Of a stretch of 64,000 nucleotides of DNA, positions 51,778 to 62,784 are shown piece by piece; within the stretch, counting starts at the first letter, position 1, and each line of letters opens with the position of its first letter. Source of the stretch: Sceloporus undulatus (taxonomy: Eukaryota; Chordata; Lepidosauria; Squamata; Phrynosomatidae); assembly GCF_019175285.1 (NCBI RefSeq), contig NC_056527.1, positions 115,137,295 to 115,201,294 of the forward strand. Reading direction: 5' to 3'. A model generated the notes under the pieces. That model worked only from the letters and a program-made list of their open reading frames with translations. It did no database searches and had not been told where the DNA came from. The position numbers and the translations under genes are program-made.

Positions 51778-51912
51778 TGCAACAAATGCACCCTAGCAAA
51801 TTTGCTGCATTGCTTCTTTTCTGAACAAAATTGCATATCTGTGCAACAAATGCACACTAGCACATTGGCCATGTTAACTCGCTTCTCTTCTGAATAAAAT
51901 TGCATATTTGTG
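51778..51912. repeat. imperfect tandem duplication, unit about 66 bp
   Basis: GCAACAAATGCAC(C/A)CTAGCA ... CTGAA(C/T)AAAATTGCATAT occurs twice in a row with moderate divergence. Confidence 0.8.
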
Positions 51913-52151
51913 AGCAGGAAATAGTAGGTGGAATTAAAGGGATGGTAGGGATTGAGGGCATGGATCCATAACATCAGGTGGATTCCCAAGTATGCAGAAC
52001 TAGTCCTATGGATCTCACTGGATCTGGCTGTGCTGCCATTGCCCAGTGGGCCATTGCTGGGGAGCAAATGGAAGCATCCCAATCTTGAAACACCTCGCCA
52101 CACATTACTGAAAAATCTGAGAGATTTGGGCACGTCTACACCACAAATTCA

Positions 52152-52560
52152 GGCTGCATCCATACTGCAGAAATACAGTGCGTCTTTGGTATCAGCTGGG
52201 GTTCAGTTCCAGGATCCCCCATGGATACTAAAATCAGTGGATGCTCAAATCCCACTACATACAATGCCACTGAAAGATCATGTTCCATATGTAAAATATA
52301 CAAAATCAAGGTTTGCTTTTTGGAATTTATATATTTTTAAAATATTTTCAAACCATGGATGCTTGAATCCATGCAGTTTGACACCTTTTTAACCACCATG
52401 GTTCTGTGCTATTAAATTCTGGGACTTGTTGTTTGTTGTGGTCCCAGAGCAATCTGACAGAGAAGACTAAATATCTCACAAAAGTACAAATTCCATAGCA
52501 TTGGGTCATGACAGTTAGAGCAGTACCAAACTGCATTATTTCTGCAGTGCAGATGCAACC
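52152..52560. mobile_element. foldback F1 split by T1
   Basis: GGCTGCATCCATACTGCAG to 52175, resuming ATGCAGTTTGACACC at 52371 and ending GCAGATGCAACC. Confidence 0.9.
52176..52370 (+). mobile_element. T1 element inside F1
   Basis: TA|CAGTGCGTCTTTGGTATC ... GATGCTTGAATCC at a TA within the F1 arm; 3' end shortened. Confidence 0.87.
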
Positions 52561-52654
52561 TATGTCAGGATTAAGAGTAATTCCTTTTCCTTGGAGAATT
52601 AAGGGTCATTCTTTTCCCTTGGCAGCTGTTCTGAGATGGGCCTAAGTAAACCCT

Positions 52655-52765
52655 TACACGAGAGTTGGCAACTTGCATCTCTCCTTTGCTGGACAACAAC
52701 TCCTAGAATCCTTCTGATAGCATATGGTAGCCATTTTGAGTGAGCAATTGTAGAAGTTGCAGCCC
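52655..52765. mobile_element. foldback element G
   Basis: ACAACAACTCCTAGAATCC ... ATTGTAGAAGTTGCAGCCC; old. Confidence 0.6.
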
Positions 52766-52832
52766 ACCCTCCCCCCAAAAAAAAACCTAATTATTTCCCA
52801 GTTTTGCTCCAGGGCTCCTTTCACAATGCACT

Positions 52833-53020
52833 ATCATAACAGTTTGATACCATTTTAATTGTCATTGCTGCATCCTACATATCAATACTGGAAAGTATAG
52901 TTTACTGAAGCACTAGAGTGCTCTTGGAGAGAAAACAAAAGTACCTTCTGAAACTACAAATCCCAGCATTCCATAGGATAGAGAGATGAGTGGTATCAAA
53001 ATATTATAATTCTATAATCT
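52833..53020. mobile_element. foldback element, F1/F2-related
   Basis: GGGCTCCTTTCACAATGC ... ATAATCTGAAAGGACC with F1-like interior (AACTACAAATCCCAGCATTC). Confidence 0.7.
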
Positions 53021-53458
53021 GAAAGGACCTCAGATCTTCTGGGACTGCAGCTCCCATAATCCCTCACCATTGGCCCTGCTGGATAGGATAGATGGAGGAT
53101 GTGGTTCGGCAACATGTGGAGAGCCACAAATTGCCCATCACTTCTCTAAAACAATCCTCCCCTCTTCGACCTGATAATTCCCAGGATTCTTTGGGGGGAG
53201 GAGCCATGACAGCTGTAAAACCTGAGATATGTTTGTAGGGTATTGGCCTCACTTAAAGGGCAAGAGCTCTTTTGCACCACCTGGTGGGAGAAAAAGGGAA
53301 TGCATTTCCAAAAGCCTGTGCTCATGTCGCCCTCTGGTGGACCAAAAAGGAGAAACGCCTCCATTATCCTTCGTCCGCTAAGTTGGAGAAAGGTAAAGGG
53401 ACATACAAAGTTCTACTCCTGCAGCCCACGGGGCCAGGAAGGGGGCACCAAGGGCCGC
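53021..53458 (-). other. probable NRL 3'UTR region
   Basis: Repeat-poor sequence directly after the NRL stop. No AATAAA on the minus strand was found close by, so its end is not fixed. Confidence 0.4.
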
Positions 53459-53842
53459 TCATAGGAAAAACTGGGCTAGTGAGGTAGGCTGAGGAGTCAG
53501 GGGCGCTGTCCCCTCATCGCAGGGCCCTCCCGCAGCATCTCCCAGCAGCTTCTGACACCGGGCTTTGTAGATGTCTCGCTCGTGGGCCACCCGGGCCATC
53601 TCGACCCGCAGGGACTCCAGCTGCTGGGCCAGCTGGGACTTCTCGGCTTCTAGGACGTGGCGCTGCTGGACCCGCTTGAAGCGGCAGGACTGGGCATAGC
53701 CACGGTTCTTGAGGGTGCGCCGCTTCTGCTTGAGGCGCTGCACCTCGTCCTTTCCGAAGCCACGGAGCTGCCGGTTGAGGTCCCGCACAGACATGGAGAC
53801 CAGCTGAGCATCGGAGAAGCGGTCAGTGAGCAGTGGAGGAAG
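53459..53842 (-). CDS. NRL: NRL coding exon 2 (bZIP domain)
   Basis: 127 codons plus TGA after acceptor TTTCCCAG (53850-53843), covering extended homology, basic and zipper regions. The basic region reads [10 protein letters not shown], as in MAFA/MAFB, where I recall human NRL having CRSKRLQQRR. Confidence 0.94.
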   Translation of the reverse strand, partial: LPPLLTDRFSDAQLVSMSVRDLNRQLRGFGKDEVQRLKQKRRTLKNRGYAQSCRFKRVQQRHVLEAEKSQLAQQLESLRVEMARVAHERDIYKARCQKLLGDAAGGPCDEGTAPLTPQPTSLAQFFL

Positions 53843-56088
53843 CTGGGAAAGATCAAGAAAGGAGGATGAGGGAGATGAATAAATAAATGAAATAATGCAT
53901 GTGAATAGGAAGTTGGATATAAAAGCACCACTAGATATTATCAGCAAGGGCCCTTTCACACTGCTCAGTTATAGTGCCATGGTTCCACTTTAAGTGCATT
54001 GGCCACATCTTATGAGATCATGGAGTTTGTAGTTTGGGAAGGCATTAGAGAATTTTAAATGTTGGTGGTTGTTGTTGTTCTTATGTGCCTTCAAGTCATT
54101 GTAACTTATGGAATCCTTAAGGCGAACCTGTTGTGAGGTTTTCCTGGAAGGTTTGTTCAGAGGTGGGTTTGCCTTTGCCATCCTTTGAGGCTGACAGACT
54201 GTGACTTGCCCAAAGTCAACCGGTGGGTGTCATGGCTGAGCCGAGATTCGAACCCTGGTCTCCAGAGTCATAGTCCAATGCTCAGACCACTACACCACAC
54301 TGGCGCTCTTTTTAAAATTTTAGAATTTTTGAAATTCTCTAAGATTGAGGAGGCATTAGAAATTTTTCACTACTTCCTCCCTAAACTACAAATCCGACCA
54401 TAGAATGGAGCCATAGCAGTTAAAGTGAAAGCAAAAGCACTATAATTGTGTGGTGTGAAAGGGCCCCTGCACTATTTGCTCTGAAGACAATTCCTGGATA
54501 TCTTTCACACTGCACCGACAACTTAAATTGCCATTGTTCCAGTTTATGGAACCCTGGGATGCTTAGCTTCATGAAGTAGTTAGAGTCCCCTAACAGAGAT
54601 CTCTAGTGGGTTGCAATTAAATATACAAATACCAGGATTACACGTCTAAAGTGGGATCAAAGTGCTATTGTCGAACAGTGTGAAAAGAAGCCAAGGTTGT
54701 GGGCAAAACTTTTGAAGATAGCACTGGCAGGGGGCTTATGGGAGATGTAGTCCAAGAAAACTTCATAGTGTCAGCTACAAGTGACCATGACACAAGAAGG
54801 CCACAGAAGCAACACATTGTGGGCATTGTTTGAAGCAATAAGCATCTGGGGCCTTTGCCACAGAAACCACTATCCATACTAGCTGTTTACAGCACTTTGA
54901 TAGTGCTTTAAATGTCATGACTCCATCCTAGGAAATCTTGAGATTTGCAGTTTGGTGAGGTACTCAGAAGCCCCTCAGAGAGCTCAAATGTTGTTGTTCA
55001 GAGAAATGGGGTAGGGCCCCCCATTAAGCTACAAATCCTAGTATTCCACAAAATGAAGCCACAACAGTTAAAAGTGCCATCAAACCACTATATTTCTGCA
55101 ATGGGGCTAAAGCCCGAGAACTTGGAAAAGTCTCTTTTGGGGTGGAAGCTCTCAAAATCCACCATTAACTTCCAGACTCAACTTTCTTTTGCTTTTAGAA
55201 ACAGATTTTTATGATCTTTGCCATCTTATGCAGCCCTTGTGATTAAAAGTCTATTTTCATCCCTATCCAAGACTTCCTCTTGCTTTCTAAACAAGTAGCG
55301 ATTGACCTGGCTCCAGTCCGTTTTGGGAGTCCCAGATATAGGCAAATATACTCTGTACTGTACATGCTCAAAGAGTTTTCATTTTCATTGCTCACACAGC
55401 TCGCAACACTGCACATGGATCCCAACCTTGGGTTTAGCTCAGGTACACAACTTTGACCTCAAAAATCTAACCCCCTAATCCCAAAGATTTAAGGGCAGGT
55501 GGTTTATTTAGCCACAGGGCACTTTGCATGGGCTCAGAAAGATTCGGCATAAAGTCATGTGCTCTGAAATCAGGTCTTCAAAACAGAGCTTCGTTTTGGG
55601 ATCACGACTCCCAGAATCCCCAGCCAGCCTGAAACTTCTTCCTCTCCGCCTCATACATGCAATACTTGCCCCGCAATCTTTGCTCTTCACCTTACCTGCT
55701 GCTGATCTCCACCAAGCCCTTCTGCTGCCCCTACGAACCCCTGGAGTTGGGGGGTGGCTCTGCCACGAAGGCCCCCTTCCATCATGGGGACCCCCAAGAG
55801 AGCTTCCACGGCCTCATCCAACCCAGGCATGAGCTGGCCCTCAGGGTTGCCCCCTGCTGCGGCCAACGTCTGGTGGAGCGTGGCCATCCAGTACAGCTCT
55901 TCCAGGGTGGACTTGGGGTCCCCTCCAGCTTTATCAAAGGTGGGCGAAGGTGGCACTGAGCTGCAGGGGGTGGAATTCAAGGAGGAACTGCCTCCTGGCC
56001 TGGAGACCTCCTGTTTCACCTCAAACTTCAGCAGGTCAAAGTCGTCCAGGTAGTCCAGGGCAAGAGGGCCAGGGGTCAGGGCACTCAT
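53459..56088 (-). CDS. NRL: neural retina leucine zipper transcription factor, 2 coding exons
   Basis: Exons 55696-56088 and 53459-53842 (minus strand) join in phase 0 to 258 residues; I recall human NRL as 237. The N-terminus [17 protein letters not shown] and [10 protein letters not shown] are the large-Maf minimal transactivation region. Residues 140-165 ([20 protein letters not shown]) are the extended homology region, 166-193 the basic region with NRGYAQSC, and 195-230 a zipper with heptads L195, L202, L209, V216, Y223, L230. It ends AQFFL, like HLFL in mammals. NRL is the nuclear factor that sets rod photoreceptor fate and activates rod genes with CRX through Maf half-sites. MAFA and MAFB are rejected: the protein lacks their long His/Gly runs and sits next to CPNE6 in convergent orientation. 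The ATG follows a splice acceptor by one base, so a 5' non-coding exon must exist upstream. Confidence 0.94.
53947..54468. mobile_element. foldback F2 split by a SINE, in NRL intron
   Basis: GGGCCCTTTCACACTGC ... GTGTGAAAGGGCCCC; GCA on both sides allowing one base of slip. Interior shared with F1 (AACTACAAATCC). Confidence 0.82.
54062..54307 (-). mobile_element. Sauria-type SINE inside F2
   Basis: TTGGTGGTTGTTGTTGTTCT ... CCACACTGGCGCTC. Confidence 0.92.
54503..54690. mobile_element. foldback element, F2-related
   Basis: CTTTCACACTGCACCGAC ... GTCGAACAGTGTGAAAAG. Confidence 0.75.
54870..55112. mobile_element. foldback element, F1/F2-related
   Basis: CAGCACTTTGATAGTGCTTT ... AAAGTGCCATCAAACCACTA, old. 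Confidence 0.6.
55113..55690. other. NRL intron, remainder
   Basis: No repeat recognised apart from a G-type half near 55600. Confidence 0.5.
55696..56088 (-). CDS. NRL: NRL coding exon 1 (transactivation domain)
   Basis: 131 codons from ATG (56088-56086) to donor GTAAG at 55695. The acceptor CTTGTTCAG lies one base upstream of the ATG. The [11 protein letters not shown] stretch before the junction replaces the hinge of mammalian NRL. Confidence 0.93.
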
Positions 56089-56289
56089 CCTGAACAAGAG
56101 CAGAGAGAAAGAGAAGATTAGAGAAACAAAGCTGAGCTCCCCCCCGCCCCGACTTTGGAGGATTGGAGATCTGATTAATGGATTATGTTCATGGCACAAA
56201 GAAAACAGCATCCTCTTCGTTATTGGTCAGGGATAAGGTTTGGGTCCCTTGAGCCTTCCTGTTTTCCCCCTTCTGTACAACTCATCCAT

Positions 56290-56575
56290 GAAAGTCACAC
56301 TCTCTCAGCCTCAGGGGAAGGCAATGGCAAACCTCCTCTGAACAGACCTTGCCAAGAAAACCTGAAGATAGGTTTGCGTTTTTTTGTTGTTGTGTGCCTT
56401 CAAGTCATTTCTGACTTACAGCGACCTCATCGTCGGGTTTTCTTGGCAAGATTTTTCAGAGGGGGATTGCCATTACCCTCTTCTGAGGTTGAGAGAGTGT
56501 GACTTGTCCCAGGTCCCCCAGTGGGTTTCATGGCCGAGCTGGGTCGGAAACAGTTTGATGACACAAAACAACAAT
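56290..56575. mobile_element. SINE nested in SINE
   Basis: Plus-strand body (56290-56378) and plus-strand tail (GTCGGAAACAGTTTG..., from 56543) are separated by a minus-strand copy at 56379-56542. Confidence 0.85.
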
Positions 56576-57227
56576 AAAATCCAGCCAACACAATGCCTTA
56601 TGGTCCTGCACATGGCATTAATGTGCTAAGCAAATGACACGCATTACATCCTACATGGAGCTTCTGATCAAAGCATGATGACTAGGCTCTGGCAAAGCAA
56701 TCATTCCCAAACTCTGCTGGAGAAAACTGAAGCTGGATTGTTCCAGCCCACATTTTGAATTAACAGATTTGCACCCAGAAGTTGGCCAGAGGAGTTCTAA
56801 TGCATCAGATGTATGGACCGGCAACGCATCCAACACCTCTCTGACACTCACACACAGATTTCTAGAGGCAGGACACAGGATCCCACCTTCGATAAGCACA
56901 TTACCCTGTAAAATCCCACTCAGATTGGTGTAGCAATTGGCTGCTCTGGTGAGTAGGCATGTAAATTTGCCAATTTTTTCCTCCTCACGTGCAAGGACAT
57001 ACAATGACCACCGTTTATTGAATATTTCAAAGCATTCTGGATAATCATTCTGCACATAAATGCATGTGGAGTTTTTTTTCCTGCACAAAAAAAATTTTCT
57101 ATACAAAAAAACATTTATTTTCGTGTGCAGAAAAAACAGCCACATATTTTTTTCGATGCAGAATAATCCTCAAAAGACAAGGAGAATATTATTTCCTCAT
57201 TTTACACACACACACACACACACCACA
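56576..57227. other. upstream of NRL; R2-like stretch
   Basis: 56985-57190 repeats the R2 style (TTTCAAAGCATTCTGGATAA, GTGTGCAGAAAAAACAG). No exon recognised. Confidence 0.4.
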
Positions 57228-57345
57228 GTTTTTGGAGACTTACATTTTTGGACCTCACCTTCCCAAAACCCCTAGCCAACAAAACCAAGATTCTGGACTT
57301 TTTGGGTACACAAAAATGCAGCTTTTCCAAACTGCCCCACTCCTA
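57228..57345. mobile_element. foldback element G, diverged
   Basis: TTTTTGGACCTCACCTTCCC ... ATTCTGGACTTTTTGG ... GCAGCTTTTCCAAACTG. Confidence 0.5.
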
Positions 57346-57398
57346 GAGATTGTGCCCAAAGAACTGTTTCCTCTTCCTTCCCATTCTGTAGCCAAGTG

Positions 57399-57485
57399 AT
57401 CTCTCTCTCTCTCTCTTGCACATACACACACACACATATACGCACATACACACTAAACACACGCACAGACACACACACACACAGA
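57399..57485. repeat. (CT)n / (CA)n tracts
   Basis: CTCTCTCTCTCTCT then several CACACA blocks. Confidence 0.92.
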
Positions 57486-58554
57486 GGCATCACTGGTTCT
57501 GTAGGAGGTGGAGAGATTGTACTTGTGGGCAACAATCTTCCCCAACTTACACTTCATCACAAAGCTTTTGCTTTGTGATTCAAAATTAGTGCCCAAAGTT
57601 CTTACAGTTTGTCTGAACTTCTACCAGGCTTTAAGACAAGTAAAGTAATTTTCACTCCACACATTTTATGGCCAAAGCCGTTCTTCCTCCACTATGCCCA
57701 TTTATGATACATTGTCAAAGGAGCGCTCTCATGTGGGTGCAACAAACTTGTGAGATAAGGGTATCAAAAGGCTAACATAATATTGTGCGCTTGGTTTGAT
57801 CATCCCAGTGAAAGGCTTCCTCTCTTTCATTCATTTTTCTTCCGATGCACACATACAGTATATGCACGCGTGCACACACACCTATGTGCCAAGCAGCGTA
57901 TCGGCTCGCACACTTAGTTTCCTGTCCATATACAGTCCCTTGGCCTACCATCCTACTCACTGTGTCTTCGTCTACCATGGTCATATCCTTTTTCAAAAAA
58001 TAAATAAAGGATTACTGAAGGCTGCAGCCTTTACACTTTCAGTGGTGAACCCCCAGGGACTTACTCCTGAGGAGAACTATTTCTAAAGTCTCTGTAAAGT
58101 TTGCCAAGCTGCTGGTTTCAGGCACGCATACATCTGAGTGCATACATGTAGGTCTTAGGAGGCGCATACATGTGGGTCCATTCCCTGCCTGCAGTGCCCA
58201 TACAGTCAAACTTCTCCTGTATCTGTCCAGTTCTTGGAAAAGTTTTAGTTTTCAACAAAACCTCCAGAATCCATCAGCTGGCTGGTGGATTATAGGAGTA
58301 ACAGTTAAAACAACAACAACACCTTTCCTAAACTATGCCATTTTAATGCTGTGACGGAAAAAACCCATTACACATGATAACCAAGACCTTTGCCCTGGCA
58401 GGTATCTTGGGGCATAAAACCTCCTTCGGTACCCACCTGTTTGTTTGGGGCTCCATATAAATCTTCTTTTTTTAAAAAAAAAACAGTACTTGGGGGTCCT
58501 GTAGTTTTCTCAGGCTAGTGTGCCCCTGTGCCCTGGTGCCAGGGGAGGGTGGCT
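57486..58554. other. upstream of NRL, nothing certain
   Basis: Unique-looking; could contain the NRL non-coding exon if the promoter candidate at 58.6 kb is right. Confidence 0.35.
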
Positions 58555-58690
58555 GGCAGCTGCCAATCCCGGAGACCAGAGTGAGGCCACTGGGGTCCCA
58601 TATAAAGCCCCAGGGCAGCTGAGCTCATTGGAATACATTAACAGCTAACCAATGAGGACCTTGGACTTAATGAGCACTGCAGGAGGAAAG
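58555..58690 (-). promoter_or_regulatory. candidate NRL promoter
   Basis: Read on the minus strand, this repeat-free patch has CTCATTAAGT and GTTAATG (TAAT homeobox-type sites, which OTX2/CRX-like factors could use), two CCAAT-type motifs in either orientation (58635-58655), then CTTTATATGG (about 58598-58607) as a TATA-like box. It is about 2.5 kb upstream of the NRL start codon, which must be preceded by a non-coding exon. Inference from motifs and position only. Confidence 0.3.
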
Positions 58691-59193
58691 AGGCAGGGAT
58701 CTCCCCCCCCCCATCCATGCTCAGGCCTCCTCTTCCTCCCCCCATAAGTGTGGGATGAGTAAGCCAAGGGTGTCCTCCCTCTCAGCCTTTGAAGGAGTCA
58801 TTTCCTTCTGCTCTCCACTTCCTCCAAAGCCGAGCAGAAAGTGGGCACGCTTTGGTTTCACGTTCTAGCAGCCCAAGCTGTCTCAAAATGTTCTGCTGCC
58901 CGAGGCAAAGGAACCAGACAGTGTTGCCCATCCTCCCCATTCCATTCCAGATCCAAATTTCAACATTGGCTGTGTGCCCTGGTCTAACATAAGGAGGCAC
59001 AAGTCAACAGGCTGCCTGGCATGCACATCTCTCCCCTTTGATGCTTTGATGCCCATACCTGCCACCCCCTGGCCTCTGCCCCCAGAAGCAGGCAACTCTT
59101 TTTGCCAAATGGTACAGGCCAGTTCCAAAACCAGACTACAATAGATCCTTGTTATCCACGGGGTTTGGTTCCAGGACATTCCGTGGATACCGA

Positions 59194-59281
59194 TTTTATA
59201 ATTTTATATTTTGTATTTTGTAATTGTATTTAGTATTCCGTTGATATGGTCAGCTGACTAATCATTAAACTTGTTGTTGTT
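59194..59281 (+). mobile_element. short LINE tail with 9-bp duplication
   Basis: TTTTATAATTTTATATTTTG ... TTGTTGTTGTT between GGATACCGA at 59185-59193 and 59282-59290; L2/CR1-like tail. Confidence 0.75.
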
Positions 59282-59330
59282 GGATACCGAAATACATAGA
59301 TGCTCAAGTCCCGTTAAATACAGTGGCATA

Positions 59331-59690
59331 GGAGTTTATCACACAGGACAAATCCCATGCAGAAACAAAATTTAAACTGAAAATTTGCGAGTTGTTTTTC
59401 AGACCACGGTTAACCCAAACAGAAAGCTGGGGGGGGAAAACTCATTTGCGGGATGTTTTTCAGATGTTTACATGAAAGAGAAATAATGTGAAAATAACCC
59501 GAAAGTGAAGTTGTCAAAACCAGCTCCTTCTTACTTTCGCTAAATTCTGAAAGTACAAAGGAGCTTTCTGTTCGGATTATTTTTGCATTATTTCTCTTTC
59601 ATGGCAATGCATCTGATAAACAACACCCAGATTTTAAAATCCCGTTTCTGCTTGGGATTTTGCCACAGCACCCTCTGTGTGATAAACTCC
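59331..59690. mobile_element. foldback element F3 with ATA duplication
   Basis: GGAGTTTATCACACAGG ... TGTGTGATAAACTCC, flanked by ATA at 59328-59330 and 59691-59693; 360 bp. Confidence 0.93.
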
Positions 59691-59826
59691 ATAGTGACAT
59701 CGTGTCCCTTATATAAAATGGCAAAAACAAGGCTTGCTTTTGGGAATTTATATTATTTTTGAATATTTTCAAGCTGTGGATACCTGAATCCATGGATAAA
59801 AAAACCATGGATAAGGAGGGACGACT

Positions 59827-60619
59827 CTTTATTCCCCGTTTGACAACAGAGATGGGCAACTGAACAGGTCCTGGGGCCACTGGATGCCATAAGATACTCA
59901 AGGGCCTCCTGGACTATAGGAAAATCATTTTTAAGTGGCTGAAAGTCCATTTCTAGTTCTCAAAATTGGCAATTCTTTGAGGTTACACAGTAGAGGAAGG
60001 CCATGCAACATTCACTCCAGCTCTCACAATTTGGCAATTAATCCTCTACCATCCCACTTTTTCAGCTGCTTTTAAAATGTCCCAGTTTCTCTCTTCTTCT
60101 CCCACATTCTCCTTTATCATCAGCTTACATAAATTCCTGCAAATGGGGTTCAAAATGCAAAGTTTGCACTAAATGAACTCAGCAGAGGCGAGAGAGGAGG
60201 AGAGGACGGATGATATGTTGCCATTCTCAGTAGATTCAGGCAAAAGCAAACTGCTGCAGCCTCTCCTTGCTTTTGTGTTCATCCTCATTCACAACTTTTG
60301 CCATCTTGACCACATTCTGATGTTTCTTGGCCACATGTCTCCTGGTTTTCACCTGTGAGATGTTGGAGGATATGTTGTAACCTACTTGAAAAGTAAACAG
60401 TAGCACCTGAAGTTTTCAAGGACCAGCAATTTGCCCTTTTTTTGGCCCCCCCAAAAAAGGTGGGTTTAGGGATTCTGGAGTTGTTGATGGCTGCTAAAGC
60501 ATCCTTAGGGGCTGGATTTCACCCACCCCACTCCTCCTAACTAAGGAATGTCTTTTTGATACATGTTTGTTTGTTAATTATTGTTCCCCGTCTTGATCCG
60601 TGATGAAAGGGTGTGTGTT
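59827..60619. other. intergenic, nothing certain
   Basis: 60050-60130 resembles the unnamed repeat at 44630 and 46640. The rest is unique. Confidence 0.4.
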
Positions 60620-60900
60620 AAGGTATTATTTATTTATTTATTTATTTAAAAAACCAACAATCACGGATCAAGACAGGGAACAATGTCAATTAAAAAGGCA
60701 TTCCGTAGTTAAAACTCACATCAATTAAAAGGACAAACAAGATGTGTGCATATTAAAACAGTCTACATTTAAAATTCATCATTTACCATTCACAATTTTA
60801 AAATCATCTGAATAAGCCTGCTGTAAGAGCTCTTTTAAATTCGGAATCTCTCCTGGCAGGTTATTCCACATTCTAGGGGTGGCTGATGAAAAAGTCCTCA
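60620..60900 (-). mobile_element. L2-like LINE-derived repeat
   Basis: (ATTT)n start, then AATTAAAAGGACAAACAAGA and CCTGGCAGGTTATTCCACAT, homologous to 38145-38420. Confidence 0.6.
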
Positions 60901-61096
60901 ATTTGTGTTGGCACTTAATTTTCTGGAATATTTCTGCATCTTGTTGAGCACAGTATGGTCCAAATCCCTTTCACCCGCATCCGTTTCTCCCCTCAGTGAA
61001 ACCTTCCATCAGATTTGCCTTCCTTGCAGCTCCAAGTTGACACAAATGGTTTTTAAAAACACAAATTCAGAACAGCCAAAGACCCATTTCTAGGGC

Positions 61097-61184
61097 TGTG
61101 GTCATGTGCCATCAAGTCATTTCCTATTCGAACCCTGGCCTCCAATCATAGTCCAGCACTCAAACCACTACACCATGCTGGGTC
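61097..61184 (-). mobile_element. Sauria-type SINE, internally deleted
   Basis: GTGCCATCAAGTCATTTCCT joined directly to ATTCGAACCCTGGCCTCC. Confidence 0.82.
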
Positions 61185-61187
61185 TAG

Positions 61188-61470
61188 GGTTCCCAGACTG
61201 AAAACCGGAGGGATGAAAACCATCCCTTTCATGGTTGTAGAGGATCATAATGTTGGAAGGGACTCCCAAGGGCCATCCAATCCAACCCCCTTCTGCCACT
61301 CAGGAAGACACCATCAAGCCCTCCTGACAAATGGCCATCTGGCTTGTGTAGTAGAGGGAATTTTTGCAGGCATTGCTTTTTCCCTGATTGTGATACAACA
61401 ACTGCTAAAAGGTCCTTCTCTACACAACCTTTAAAAGTACAGGACCATCTCTGGTTTTCAATCTGGCAAA
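61188..61470. mobile_element. foldback element F7 split by CR1
   Basis: GGGTTCCCAGACTGAAAACC ... GGTTTTCAATCTGGCAAAC; a lone copy of one end is at 12562-12610. Confidence 0.7.
61229..61345 (-). mobile_element. CR1 LINE 3' fragment
   Basis: ATCATAATGTTGGAAGGGAC and CCATCCAATCCAACCCC. Confidence 0.85.
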
Positions 61471-61988
61471 CGAAAGCAGGCCAAAAACGCTGCAGAGGGG
61501 GCTTATTCTGGATCCATTAAGCCAAAGAAAATGGATGACCGCTCGCTGGGACACCGTAAAAGTCACAGCTCAGGCACCCAGGGGGTGCGGGCAGGAGGTG
61601 GACGTTGTCTGAATTCAGCCCCGTGGCCCCGTTGCCATGACTTCTATCCTGGCCTACCCCTTTCCTAATACCTAGCAATGGCCAGAACAAAAGGACCAAG
61701 TGGCGTTGCTAACCTTTTGTGACAGGGGATTCTCGGCCTATTCAGGGTGACGTCAACCTGTCATGCCAGGACCGGCCACCCCTGGCGTGACCTTCCCAGC
61801 TGACCGAAAAGGACGGGGGGCACCCAGGCTCTTGCCAGGGTATAGCAGCTCTCTTTCTTGCTACTTTTTCCAAAGCCCTTCTGTCATTCCCCTGCATAGC
61901 TTTGGGACATATATACTGGATCCCACTTTCTATCTCTACTTTTCTTTCCCATTTTACATTAATTGCTATGGGTTAAACTACCATGAGA
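61471..61988. other. intergenic, nothing recognised
   Basis: Unique-looking GC-moderate sequence. Confidence 0.5.
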
Positions 61989-62213
61989 AAGCTAGCATGG
62001 TGTAGCGGTTTGAGCCTTCAACTATATGACTATGAAAGCCAGGTTCGAATCCCAGCTTGGCCACTGGGTGACTTCGGGCAAGTCACACACTCTCAGCCTC
62101 AAAGGCAATGGCAAACTCCCTCTGAAGAAGCTTGCCAAGAAAACCCCATGATAGGTTTGACATGGGGTCTCCATAAGTTGGGAATGACTTGAAGGTACAC
62201 AACACACACACAC
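61989..62213 (+). mobile_element. Sauria-type SINE with (CA)n tail
   Basis: GCTAGCATGGTGTAGCGGTT ... AAGGTACACAACACACACAC. Confidence 0.93.
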
Positions 62214-62784
62214 ACACTACATCAGAGCAGAGAATTGCTAGGAAGCAGACAAAAATTCAACAAGACAATCGCTTTCGCTGTAACAAGGTGGGTTTTGCCC
62301 ATCGCCCACATACAGAGGCTGGTATTTTTATTATTAAACTTTTTATGGTCAAAAACATAAGCATTCTTAACCATCCATACAGCATCACTTGACATTACAT
62401 TACACTGACACTTACACAGAACAAAATACACACACTATAGCAAAATCAACCATATACGCTTGCACTTTAACAACTTCTTAGTGTAAATTGGATTTTTATA
62501 TACAAATTATGATTAGTTTGGGCATATAAAAATCTACATGAGGAGGCTCTGTATGTGTGTTTGAGTGCAGATTTCAGCATTTTGATTCTGCCCAAAATTT
62601 CAGTTTGGGAATGTAACACCTCTCAAGAACAACCACTAGGAAACACAGCCTTGTCACAGAAGGAATGGTGGATAGAAATCCATGTCCCTCACGTCATTCC
62701 TGGCTCAGTTTGGGCGATTACTGCCAGGGCATTGCAACCGCTTCAGAAAAGAGAATAGACATCACTTTGCCTGTTGGATTTCTG
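62214..62784. other. intergenic; LINE-like AT-rich tail
   Basis: 62310-62490 (TATTTTTATTATTAAACTTT...) resembles a reversed LINE 3'UTR. The rest is unrecognised. Confidence 0.4.

Larger units (their letters stand above)
59139..59826 (+). mobile_element. T1 element with two insertions
   Basis: TA|CAATAGATCCTTGTTATCC ... GGATAAGGAGGGACGACT; split by an 88-bp LINE tail and a 360-bp F3. Confidence 0.85.

Noticed and set aside
53459-56088. MAFA or MAFB instead of NRL
   Set aside because: Too short, lacks histidine/glycine runs, has an NRL-style C-terminus and lies beside CPNE6.
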